Part shown: one piece after another, positions 6,728-13,902 of the stretch
Numbering within the stretch: the stretch's first letter is position 1
Layout: each line of letters begins with the position of its first letter
Origin: JACPNA01 sp964429715
GTDB lineage: Archaea; Nanobdellota; Nanobdellia; Woesearchaeales; GW2011-AR9
Assembly (NCBI GenBank): GCA_964429715.1
Contig: CAYSCV010000012.1
Location: forward strand, 1-22,074
Direction of reading: 5' to 3'
DNA: 22,074 bases
Translations under genes and position numbers: made by a program
Notes under the pieces: generated by a model
Databases searched by the model: none
What the model was told of the DNA's origin: nothing
The model's input: only the letters and a program-made list of their open reading frames with translations

Positions 6728-6760
6728 GGTGCAGAGTGTTGCACCTCTTATTTATCTTTA
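6728..6760 (+). terminator. ftsZ terminator hairpin
   Basis: GGTGCA (6728-6733) and TGCACC (6740-6745) form a perfect six-base stem around a six-base loop, followed by a T-rich tract, shortly after the ftsZ stop at 6699. A TATA-like GGTATAAAAAAG just before it (about 6708-6719) could alternatively be a promoter for the structured RNA candidate downstream. Confidence 0.55.
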
Positions 6761-6768
6761 TTGTACTT

Positions 6769-6848
6769 GCAAAGTCTTGCCCAACTCGTTCTTCGAGTTA
6801 GTACACCACCCCCCAACAGTGTGTTTGGGCAAGATTTTGTTTTTTTCT
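6769..6848 (+). ncRNA. Structured RNA candidate or large terminator hairpin
   Basis: Bases 6770-6784 pair with 6825-6839 over 15 positions with a single G-T wobble (CAAAGTCTTGCCCAA with TTGGGCAAGATTTTG). Inside, CTCG (6785-6788) pairs with CGAG (6794-6797) around a TTCTT-type loop, and ACAC (6803-6806) may pair with GTGT nearby, giving a branched structure. A long T-rich tract follows (6835-6854). No frame crosses it convincingly. Known families such as tRNA, SRP RNA or RNase P RNA do not fit. It may be a small stable RNA or an elaborate second terminator for ftsZ. Confidence 0.45.
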
Positions 6849-6890
6849 TTTTTTCTGATGTTTTTTGAAAATTTGATGTTTTTGATAGTT

Positions 6891-7013
6891 TAGAGGAGTT
6901 TGTATAATTGGTCTTTACAGAAAGCACTGTTTTCTTATGTTGCTTACTGCAATATTTACTCAAACTCTTTTAGAGGAGTTTGAATAATTGATCTTTTCGA
7001 CTCAAACTCCTCT
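6891..7013 (+). repeat. 26-base direct repeats with alternative hairpins
   Basis: Two 26-base copies, 6891-6916 and 6971-6996, both beginning TAGAGGAGTTTG and differing at two positions, are exactly 80 bases apart. The second can form two exclusive hairpins: GAGTTTGA (6976-6983) with TCAAACTC upstream (6960-6967), or AGAGGAGTTTGA (6972-6983) with TCAAACTCCTCT downstream (7002-7013), a perfect 12-base stem. A third copy of the core is at 3522-3538. Function unknown. Confidence 0.55.
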
Positions 7014-7017
7014 TAGA

Positions 7018-7432
7018 GATTCTGTCACTCTCGTTCCGAAGTTGCCGCGAGCAACCTTTGCAATGGCGCAATTTTAAGCTTATCTAAGCACCTATCAGTG
7101 CTAACTAATTATTAGAAATTGCTTTTTGCAAAGTTCTCTTTAGAGTTTTTGGATTTTTTTTGTTTGTATATTTTAATGGTTGTCTTGCGATAGGTAAATT
7201 TGTTACTCTATTTTACAATATCTGTTTTCAATAATTAAACTTAAATTATTTAAGATTTGATCAGTTATTCTACTAAACCTATTTTTTTCAAAAGAATGGG
7301 GTATTTTGTGGGTTGGATGGGGTAAAATGGTAGATTTATTGGTTTTGATATTTTGGTATTTTTTAGTTTCTTTTTTTGTTAGCGTTACTTGCAACCAAAT
7401 AATTTATAAAAGCAGACTTTTTCCTTATACCA
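7018..7432. other. Intergenic region before proS
   Basis: Bases 7018-7075 are noticeably richer in G and C than their surroundings and contain small hairpins such as GTTGC (7041-7045) with GCAAC (7051-7055); GCAC with GTGC follows near 7090-7103. This could be an RNA gene or decayed sequence; I cannot identify it. Bases 7110-7395 are T-rich with no supportable gene. A TATA-like AATTTATAAAAGC at about 7400-7412 lies some 28 bases before the proS ATG, giving a leaderless transcript. Confidence 0.4.
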
Positions 7433-8965
7433 ATGGCAAAAGAAATTTTGAAAGCGCAAAATTTGGGAAGTAGTTCTCTGAAGTCCAAAAAAGTTGATGT
7501 GGCTGTTGTTTCCAATGCTAAAGTAGATCTGAAAGGTATTACTGCATCAAAAGATGATGATTTTTCGGAGTGGTTTACACAGTTAATTCAGAAAGCAGAG
7601 TTGATTGAATACAGTCCAGTGTCAGGATGTTATATTTTACGACCGAATGCGTATGCGATCTGGGAGAAAGTGCAAGCGTTTTTTGATGATTTGATTAAGA
7701 AGGATGGAGTACGAAATGCGTATTTTCCACTTTTTATTCCTGAGTCATTGCTTACAAAAGAGAAGAAGCATGTGGAAGGGTTTGCACCTGAAGTTGCATG
7801 GGTTGATTATGGTGGTGATACTAAACTAGGGGAGCGGTTAGCAGTACGGCCAACATCGGAAACAATTATGTATGATGCGTATGCGAAGTGGATTCGGTCG
7901 CATGCGGATTTGCCGTTGCGATTAAATCAATGGTGTAATGTGGTGCGTTGGGAGTTTAAGCATTGTACACCGTTTTTACGGTCGCGAGAATTCTTATGGC
8001 AGGAAGGGCATACGGCGTTTGCGACACGAGAAGAAGCGGTCAAAGAAACTTATACTATTTTAGATTTTTATGCGCGAGTGTTTCAGGAGATGTATGCAGT
8101 ACCAGTGTTGAAAGGACGAAAATCAGAAAGCGAGAAGTTTGCAGGGGCAGAGTATACTTTATCTGTTGAGGCGTTTTTGCCGAATGGGAAAGCGATCCAA
8201 GGGGCGACGTCCCATTGTTTAGGTCAGAATTTTGCGAAAGCATTTGAAATTTCATTTTTAGATGAGAATTCGCAGAAGCAGTTTGTCTGGCAGAATTCAT
8301 GGGGGATTTCGACGCGGTCAATTGGAGTTATGATTTTGATGCATTCGGATGCGAAAGGGTTAGTTGTGCCTCCTCGAGTTGCGCCATTGCAAGTTGTGAT
8401 CGTGCCGATATTATTTGATGCGACAAGAGAGTTGGTTTTGCAGGAAGCGGAGCGAGTGCGACGAGCGCTGGTTGAAGTTGGTGTAAGTGTGAAATTAGAT
8501 GATCGAGATAAGTATACACCGGGATGGAAGTATAATGAATGGGAGATGAAAGGGGTGCCGTTACGTATTGAGATCGGACCAAAAGATGTGGAGAAGAAGC
8601 AAGTGGTGATGGTGCGGCGGGATATTGGGCAGAAGCAGTTTGTTGCGATTAAAGAAGTCGTTTTGCAGGTGCCACAGTTGTTAGAGCAGATGCAGCAGGA
8701 AATGTTGGTGAAAGCGCAAAAGTTATTACAATCGAGTATTGTTGTGGTGAAAAATGTTGAGGAGTTGGAAAATGTAGTTATGCAGAAGAAGATGGGAGTG
8801 GCGATATGGTGTGGTGCTCAGGATTGTGAAGAGAACATTAAAGAGAAGACGGGTGCGAAGTCGTTAAATGCGCCTCTTGAGCAACCATCAGTTGTGAAAG
8901 CAGAGAAGTGTTTTGGCTGCGGTGGGAAGGCGAGTGAATGGTTTTATTTTGGAAAGAGTTATTGA
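7433..8965 (+). CDS. proS: Prolyl-tRNA synthetase, archaeal/eukaryotic type
   Basis: This class II enzyme charges tRNA-Pro with proline. The 510-residue protein shows motif 1 (NAYFPLFIPES, 95-105), RPTSE (139-143), motif 2 (VRWEFKH...FLRSREFLWQEGHTAF, 171-196), and motif 3 (GISTRSIGVM, 291-300). The anticodon-binding domain follows (about 315-420), then the C-terminal zinc-binding domain typical of the archaeal/eukaryotic type, with Cys460, Cys465, Cys493 and Cys496, and a terminal Tyr. The first ~40 residues are an extension before the usual DDDFSEWF start; it is Ser/Lys/Val-rich and has no motif I recognise. No bacterial-type editing insertion is present. The start at 7433 agrees with the TATA box ~28 bases upstream. 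Confidence 0.96.
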   Translation: MAKEILKAQNLGSSSLKSKKVDVAVVSNAKVDLKGITASKDDDFSEWFTQLIQKAELIEYSPVSGCYILRPNAYAIWEKVQAFFDDLIKKDGVRNAYFPLFIPESLLTKEKKHVEGFAPEVAWVDYGGDTKLGERLAVRPTSETIMYDAYAKWIRSHADLPLRLNQWCNVVRWEFKHCTPFLRSREFLWQEGHTAFATREEAVKETYTILDFYARVFQEMYAVPVLKGRKSESEKFAGAEYTLSVEAFLPNGKAIQGATSHCLGQNFAKAFEISFLDENSQKQFVWQNSWGISTRSIGVMILMHSDAKGLVVPPRVAPLQVVIVPILFDATRELVLQEAERVRRALVEVGVSVKLDDRDKYTPGWKYNEWEMKGVPLRIEIGPKDVEKKQVVMVRRDIGQKQFVAIKEVVLQVPQLLEQMQQEMLVKAQKLLQSSIVVVKNVEELENVVMQKKMGVAIWCGAQDCEENIKEKTGAKSLNAPLEQPSVVKAEKCFGCGGKASEWFYFGKSY

Positions 8966-9002
8966 GTGCGTTTAACAAAAAATATTTATTTATTGGTCTA
9001 TT

Positions 9003-9296
9003 ATGGCATTATCATTATCGGAAATTCAGAAATCGTTGAAAGAGGTGCCGCAGTGGCAGTTGATTGAGGGGCAGATTGAGCGGACGTTTGTGTTTGAGAA
9101 GTTTCTTTTGGGTGTGGATTTTGTCATTAAAGTGGCGCAGATTGCGGAAGAAGAAGGGCATCATCCGGATATTGATATTCGATATACGTCTGTTAAGTTA
9201 GCACTTGTGACGCATGATGCAAGGGGGTTGACACGAAAAGATTTTGAGGTGGCAAAGAGGGTTGAGGGAATTATGGGTGGAAAGTTAATTTTATAG
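9003..9296 (+). CDS. Pterin-4a-carbinolamine dehydratase family protein
   Basis: The 97-residue product matches the PCD/DCoH family, which dehydrates 4a-hydroxytetrahydropterin. The family motif is clear: EEEGHHPDIDIRYTSVKLAL (48-67) with His53 and His54, then His71 and GLTRKDFEVAKRVE (75-88) with Asp80. No aromatic amino acid hydroxylase is in view, and in archaea the family may act in other pterin metabolism such as molybdopterin-related recycling, so the true substrate is uncertain. It begins 37 bases after proS and may be co-transcribed; an AAATATTTA element at about 8978-8987 is slightly too close (~20 bases) to be an ideal promoter. Confidence 0.9.
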   Translation: MALSLSEIQKSLKEVPQWQLIEGQIERTFVFEKFLLGVDFVIKVAQIAEEEGHHPDIDIRYTSVKLALVTHDARGLTRKDFEVAKRVEGIMGGKLIL

Positions 9297-9303
9297 CGAA
9301 ATG

Positions 9304-9334
9304 TTTATATATTGGTGTATACATATGTATACTT
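9304..9334 (+). promoter_or_regulatory. vapBC promoter with 16-base palindrome
   Basis: A TATA-like TTTATATATT at 9304-9313 is followed by a perfect 16-base palindrome, GTATACATATGTATAC, at 9317-9332, ending two bases before the vapB ATG at 9335. The palindrome covers the predicted transcription start, so a dimeric VapB or VapBC complex bound there would repress the operon. This matches the known autoregulation of VapBC systems. Confidence 0.75.
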
Positions 9335-9547
9335 ATGGCAAAGTTGATTCATGTTTCAGATGATGTATATGAAGGACTTACACTTCTGAAAGGAAAGGAA
9401 AGTTATTCTCAGGTAATTAGAAAACTTCTTTCGCAAAAGAGGCTAAAAGAAAAATTTTTAACGTTTTATGGTAAAGGGGGGGTTGAGTCCGCGAAAGTAC
9501 AAGAACTTCGTAGTCTTTGGTCAAAATGGTCAGAAAAATATGTTTAG
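9335..9547 (+). CDS. vapB: VapB-type antitoxin
   Basis: The 70-residue protein matches the archaeal VapB antitoxin family (UPF0330/DUF217-like), with the typical MAKLIHVSDDVYEGLTLLKG start, a short beta strand for DNA binding, then YSQVIRKLLSQ as the helix. The C-terminal part (residues ~40-70) should wrap around and block the toxin. The DNA-binding N-terminus and the palindromic site directly upstream agree with an autoregulated operon. It overlaps the toxin gene by 22 bases, which ties their translation together. CTT leucine codons are more frequent than in proS, consistent with mobility. Confidence 0.88.
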   Translation: MAKLIHVSDDVYEGLTLLKGKESYSQVIRKLLSQKRLKEKFLTFYGKGGVESAKVQELRSLWSKWSEKYV

Positions 9548-9906
9548 ATTCTGATGTACTTATTGCTTTTCTTCATAAAGATGAACGAGTTAAAGATTTA
9601 CTTACTTCTACTGATGCAGACTTTTATATTACGGCGGTGAATACTTTTGAGGTATGGTATGGGCGAAAAAAATCAGAATTAATTTCAGAACTTCTTCCAC
9701 TTTTACCCGCACTAGCGTTTGATGATGTAGTGGCACGTTTTGCAGCGGATATGCTTCGTACTTTAAAAAGTCAAGGGCAATTGTTAGAAATGCGTGATTT
9801 ATTTATTGCGGCAATATGTATTAAACATGATGTAGAATTATTTACTTTTAATTTAAAACACTTTGAGCGATTGGAGCAATTTGGGTTGGTACTTTTTAGA
9901 TATTAA
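9526..9906 (+). CDS. vapC: VapC-type PIN-domain toxin
   Basis: This 126-residue PIN-domain protein is the probable toxin, a Mg2+-dependent endoribonuclease; VapC family members cleave tRNA or rRNA. Acidic residues of the active site are visible: Asp8 or Asp10 in CLDSDVLIAFL, Glu42 in NTFEVWYG, and Asp91 in MRDLFIAAIC. The fourth position is LFTFNLKHFERL, with Asn109 and His112 where many members have Asn and Asp, a small departure. I chose the ATG at 9526 over an in-frame TTG at 9517; the resulting overlap with vapB is 22 bases. The RNA target cannot be deduced. Confidence 0.9.
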   Translation: MVRKICLDSDVLIAFLHKDERVKDLLTSTDADFYITAVNTFEVWYGRKKSELISELLPLLPALAFDDVVARFAADMLRTLKSQGQLLEMRDLFIAAICIKHDVELFTFNLKHFERLEQFGLVLFRY

Positions 9907-9987
9907 CTTCTCTTTGATTGCGTTTAACTTTTTTTGAATGTATATTCAGCCGTAATTATTTTTTTGAATTTGTTGCAGCTTCGTCAC

Positions 9988-10032
9988 ACGCAACCGTAAT
10001 CCTACAGTTCGCAATTTTACTTACGGTTGCGT
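9988..10032. repeat. 12-base perfect inverted repeat between convergent genes
   Basis: ACGCAACCGTAA (9988-9999) and TTACGGTTGCGT (10021-10032) are perfect inverted copies around a 21-base loop. The repeat is G/C-richer than its surroundings and sits between the convergent vapC gene and the gene ending at 10058, so a two-way terminator or RNA-protecting hairpin is plausible. No T-run follows directly. It could also be the end of a former mobile element. Confidence 0.55.
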
Positions 10033-10057
10033 ATATTTAAATGTATATGTCTTAATC

Positions 10058-10594
10058 CTAACTCTCTCCTAAATAATTTTTATATACATGTTTCTTAGAT
10101 TGCATGTCAAAGTAGGATTTGAGAATGGCGTGCAGATTCCACATGCGATAATATAATCCATCGGCATATTGCAGTGAGATGTCTTTCATCATGAGTTGGA
10201 AGTATTTTTCGCCAAGCCATTGGCCAAATTTACTGGTGCCAAATTTGTTCTGCCAGTCGCATTCGACTTTACCATTAATAACCATATATAAGCGGCCATT
10301 GGAAAGAGTTTTCTTTTTTCCATCGATGTCGACATCGACTTCGTTCAATTCCCAAGCGTGGATGCTAAAAGTAATACTATAACAGATATATTCGTTGATG
10401 TTGATGGACATTTCCCATTCTAATTCTTGTTCGGCACCTTTTGGGTTTGGTACTTTATGTTTATAGGCTTTTTCATGCCACCTGTAGCCGTAGTTTTTCG
10501 CCCAATCTATGACGGCGGCGTACATAGCGTCGAAATCAAATAAGCCGTGATAGCGAAGAACAATTGGTGCGGGATTGGCGCTGAAGCTGGGCAT
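10058..10594 (-). CDS. Hypothetical protein, 178 residues
   Basis: I do not recognise a named family. The soluble protein is aromatic-rich (many Trp, Tyr and Phe) and predicted alpha/beta. Features include LRYHGLFDFDAMYAAVIDWAKNYGY region at ~13-37, a set of beta strands (LEWEMSININEYICYSITFSIHAW, VDVDIDGKKKTL, GRLYMVINGKVECDW, ~58-115), and a long C-terminal helix pair with WNLHAILKSYFDMQ. No signal peptide, membrane segment or obvious catalytic motif is seen. Related-looking proteins with the GLFDFD...DWAKNYGY pattern occur in DPANN genomes as far as I recall. A TATA-like TTTATATACC at about 10613-10622 on the - strand lies ~25 bases before the ATG, so it has its own leaderless promoter downstream of ileS. 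Confidence 0.75.
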   Translation of the reverse strand: MPSFSANPAPIVLRYHGLFDFDAMYAAVIDWAKNYGYRWHEKAYKHKVPNPKGAEQELEWEMSININEYICYSITFSIHAWELNEVDVDIDGKKKTLSNGRLYMVINGKVECDWQNKFGTSKFGQWLGEKYFQLMMKDISLQYADGLYYRMWNLHAILKSYFDMQSKKHVYKNYLGES

Positions 10595-10666
10595 AGAGAA
10601 AGGATTATTTTGTGGTATATAAAGATTTACAAAAGTATTTGAAAAAAAGGTATATTACTTATTTTC

Positions 10667-13600
10667 TTACGCAACTTTATCAAAATAGATAGAAAATGTT
10701 TCGGTTTTAACAGTGAAGTCTTGGGTGGTTGTATATTTTTTGATTGGGGGTGTGGAGGTGATTTCGATTTTGTGTGCGCCGACTTTATCAGCGATGTCGT
10801 CTTTGAATTTGTCAAGCTGAGGTTTTAATGTTGCAGTGGTTTTTATGATAAGATTGATATTATCGCGTTTTTGCAAGCCGGCGGTTTTACGAAGCTGCTG
10901 GGTATTACGCATGATTTCACGAGCAAAGCCTTCTGCTTCTAATTCAGGTGTGCGTTGGGTGTTGATATACACTAAAGTGTTTTTGACTTCACTTTCTTTG
11001 TATTGTTCTGGAATTGTACGTTCAGTTGCAATCATTTCGGCAGTGATGGTGATTTCACGGTTGTCAATTATGAATTTATAGGCTTTTTCGTTTTCGATGT
11101 GGGAAAGGATTGTTTCGGGGCTGTCGATGGTGAGTTTTGTGATGATTTGAGGGGATAATTCTCCGTATTTTGGGCCGATTTTGCCGTATTCAGGTTTGAC
11201 TTTGTATTTGATACCGGGGAGTTTTTCAATAATAGTTACGGTTTTTGTGTTGAGTTGAGATTTGATGATAGATTGTAAAGTGATTGCAGCGTTTTTTATT
11301 TCTGGTTTTTTAGTGCAGATAAGTACTTCTTTTATCGGCCAGCGAAGACCGAGTTTTGCTTTTTCTCTGGCAGCTAATCCTGCTTGGATGATGTTAAATG
11401 CACTTGACATATGTTGTTCAAGATTAGGTTTGATCAATTTTTCGTTTGGTTTTGGCCAGGTGAAGTGAGTGATGCTGGCTTCTGGGTTGTTAAATGCACT
11501 TTTTAAGTTGAGGTAGATTGCTTCGCTGATGAAAGGGGCAACGATCTGAAACATTTTGAGGAATTCGCTGAGGACAGTATAAATTGTGTTGACGCAGAGG
11601 AGTTTGTCTTCTTCGTCGCCAAGGGAGCTTTTGTCGCGGATCATTTGGATGTATGTACGACTGAGTTCGAGGTAGAGTTCTTCGAGTGGTTGGATGATTT
11701 CGTCGATTTTGTATTGTTCAAGTAATTGGGTTACGTTTTTAATTGTGGTGTGAAGTTTAGAAATAATATATTGTTCTTCGAGGTCCATGATGTTATGCAT
11801 GATACTTTGGTCAATTTTTAATGGATTGATGAGATTGTCTTTTGCTAGAGTGATAAGAAATTTATGGATGTTCCATAATACTTGTAAATTGCGATCTTTT
11901 ATTTTACATTCATCCCAGCTGAAGTTGATGTCTTCTCCGGCACTGGTTTGGGACATGTAGTATCGAAGAACGTCGGCGCTGTGTTTTTCGATTAATTCCG
12001 TTGGGGAGATGATATTGCCAAGTGATTTTGACATTTTGACACCGCTGACGTCGTTTAAGAAGCCGTGCATGTAGACGTTTTTGAAAGCGGGTTTATCAAA
12101 AGCGAGATATGATGCGATCATTAATAAATTGAACCAGCCACGGATTTGGTCTTTGCCTTCAAGGATGAAGTCGGCGGGGAAGAGGTCTTTGAAGAGGTCT
12201 TTGTTATTTGGATAATCCAGGCAGTTCCAAGAAACAGTGCCGGCGTCAATCCAGACATCGAGAACGTCAGGTACACGTTTATATGTTTTGCCATCTTTAA
12301 TTATCGTGATCTCGTCAATTGCTGGAATGTGCATATTGGTGATGGTTTTACCGGAGAGTTTTTCTAATTCAGCGATGCTGCCAATAATGATATGATCTTC
12401 TTCTTTTGGATTGGTGGAAGTCCAGATGGGTACAGGTGTGCCCCAATAGCGTTGTTTCGTAATTGAATTGTCACGCAAGTTTTCGAGCCAAGAGGTGAAT
12501 GCATTTTTTCCAGCTTGCGGATGCCAATGGATTTTTTTATTTGCAGCAAGCATTTTTTCTTTCAAGTCTTCGACTTTGAAGAACCATTGTTTTGTTGTGC
12601 GAAAGATGACTGGTTGGTGAGAACGTTCGCCATGCGGATAGTCGTGGACGTAGGGTTCTTTAGCGATTAAAGAGTTGGTGTTGTCGATTAATTTGATGAA
12701 TTGTTTGTCATCTAATTTTGCTTTGAGGTTGATGAAGGGGCCGAAATTTTCGAATAATCCAGCTTCGTTGACACAATTAAAAGGAGGGATATGATAGAGA
12801 TGGCCGACTTCGTAATCTTCTGGACCGCAGCCGGGAGCACAATGAACTAGGCCGGTTCCTGCGGAGGCGTCAACGTATTCTTCGCTGAGGAGGATGGTAA
12901 AGAGACGGGGATTTTTTTGCAGGTCTTTGGGCAGGTGAGGTTTGGTGTCTAATGGATGGTGATAGGGTTGGTTGTCAAGTTCTGTTCCGAGATATTCTTT
13001 TTTGATTTTGTATTTGTCTTGGCGGGCTTTATTCATGACACTATGCACGAGTTCTTTGGTAATGATCCAAGTCTCTTTGTCTTTTGGGGATGTTGTTTTG
13101 GTTGCGTTGTTGTTTTCTTGGATTTCAACATCGCAATACGTTAATTTTGGATTAACCATGATGGCTAAGTTAAGAGGTATTGTCCAAGGTGTTGTTGTCC
13201 AGATGACAAAAAACGTGTTCTTCTTTTTGGCGTGAGGAAATTTGATATAAATAGATGTGTCGGTAATTGATTTATATTCTAATTCGTGTTTAGCAACAGC
13301 GGTTTGGGTGGCAGCATCCCAGTGCATGGTACGTAAACCTTGGTATAATCTGCCTTTTTCATGAGCTTTTTTGATCAGCCACCATTCAGCTTCCATGAAT
13401 TGTTTGCTAATAGGTTGATAGGGATTGGAGAAGTCTAGAGTTGCTCCTAAACGGATGAATTCGGAATTCATCGTATGCATCATGTCAAGGCAGAATTGTT
13501 CACATTCATCAGTGAATTTTTTGAGGCCGTATTGTTCAATGTCATGTTTGTTTTTGAGTTCAAGTTTGGCCATGACTTTTTGTTCTGTAGGCAAGCCATG

Positions 13601-13852
13601 CATGTCATAGCCCATACGATCCCAGACATTAAAGCCTTGCGCGCGTTTGTATCTTAAGATGATATCTTTTAAAGCCATGTTCCAAGCGGTGCCAAGATGG
13701 ACTCTGCCAGATGTGTAGGGTGGGCCTTCTAAGAAGTAGAATTTTTGACCTGTTTTTGTGCGGTCTTTTAGTTGTTGGAGGGTGTTATTTTTTTTCCACA
13801 AGTCGAGGATAGCGAGTTCAAATTCTTTTGGTTTGTAGTCTGGGAATTGCAT
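10667..13852 (-). CDS. ileS: Isoleucyl-tRNA synthetase
   Basis: This class I enzyme charges tRNA-Ile and removes mischarged valine. The 1061-residue protein is of normal archaeal length. The HIGH motif appears as HLGT (52-55) within PPYTSGRVHLGTA, and KMSKS is at 606-610. The editing domain (about 190-400) has TTTPWTIP (219-226) and SAGTGLVHCAPGCGPEDYE (330-347). The region EGKDQIRGWFN (565-575) and the anticodon-binding helical domain (after ~660) are present. In the segment LRTMHWDAATQTAVAKHELEY (173-193) many relatives have a Cys-x-x-Cys zinc site; here both cysteines are absent. The protein is rich in Lys, Thr, Asn and Ile, in line with the - strand bias. A TATA-like TTTTTAAATCC about 28 bases before the ATG supports the start. 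Confidence 0.96.
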   Translation of the reverse strand: MQFPDYKPKEFELAILDLWKKNNTLQQLKDRTKTGQKFYFLEGPPYTSGRVHLGTAWNMALKDIILRYKRAQGFNVWDRMGYDMHGLPTEQKVMAKLELKNKHDIEQYGLKKFTDECEQFCLDMMHTMNSEFIRLGATLDFSNPYQPISKQFMEAEWWLIKKAHEKGRLYQGLRTMHWDAATQTAVAKHELEYKSITDTSIYIKFPHAKKKNTFFVIWTTTPWTIPLNLAIMVNPKLTYCDVEIQENNNATKTTSPKDKETWIITKELVHSVMNKARQDKYKIKKEYLGTELDNQPYHHPLDTKPHLPKDLQKNPRLFTILLSEEYVDASAGTGLVHCAPGCGPEDYEVGHLYHIPPFNCVNEAGLFENFGPFINLKAKLDDKQFIKLIDNTNSLIAKEPYVHDYPHGERSHQPVIFRTTKQWFFKVEDLKEKMLAANKKIHWHPQAGKNAFTSWLENLRDNSITKQRYWGTPVPIWTSTNPKEEDHIIIGSIAELEKLSGKTITNMHIPAIDEITIIKDGKTYKRVPDVLDVWIDAGTVSWNCLDYPNNKDLFKDLFPADFILEGKDQIRGWFNLLMIASYLAFDKPAFKNVYMHGFLNDVSGVKMSKSLGNIISPTELIEKHSADVLRYYMSQTSAGEDINFSWDECKIKDRNLQVLWNIHKFLITLAKDNLINPLKIDQSIMHNIMDLEEQYIISKLHTTIKNVTQLLEQYKIDEIIQPLEELYLELSRTYIQMIRDKSSLGDEEDKLLCVNTIYTVLSEFLKMFQIVAPFISEAIYLNLKSAFNNPEASITHFTWPKPNEKLIKPNLEQHMSSAFNIIQAGLAAREKAKLGLRWPIKEVLICTKKPEIKNAAITLQSIIKSQLNTKTVTIIEKLPGIKYKVKPEYGKIGPKYGELSPQIITKLTIDSPETILSHIENEKAYKFIIDNREITITAEMIATERTIPEQYKESEVKNTLVYINTQRTPELEAEGFAREIMRNTQQLRKTAGLQKRDNINLIIKTTATLKPQLDKFKDDIADKVGAHKIEITSTPPIKKYTTTQDFTVKTETFSIYFDKVA

Positions 13853-13902
13853 ACTTTAATGGTAGTGAGGGTGGATTTAAAAAGGTTGTTATGTTGTTTC
13901 TT

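Noticed and set aside
6748..6963. 71-codon - strand frame in the post-ftsZ gap
   Set aside because: It crosses the structured RNA stem and poly-T tract, is low complexity (Lys/Ser runs), and has no promoter.
6769..7110. tRNA, SRP RNA or RNase P RNA in the gap
   Set aside because: No cloverleaf, no tRNA T-arm signature in the right place, and none of the conserved RNase P or SRP cores.
7203..7394. 63-codon - strand frame before proS
   Set aside because: Composition is random-looking, Lys/Asn/Thr-rich, with no recognisable domain, and it faces against the proS promoter.
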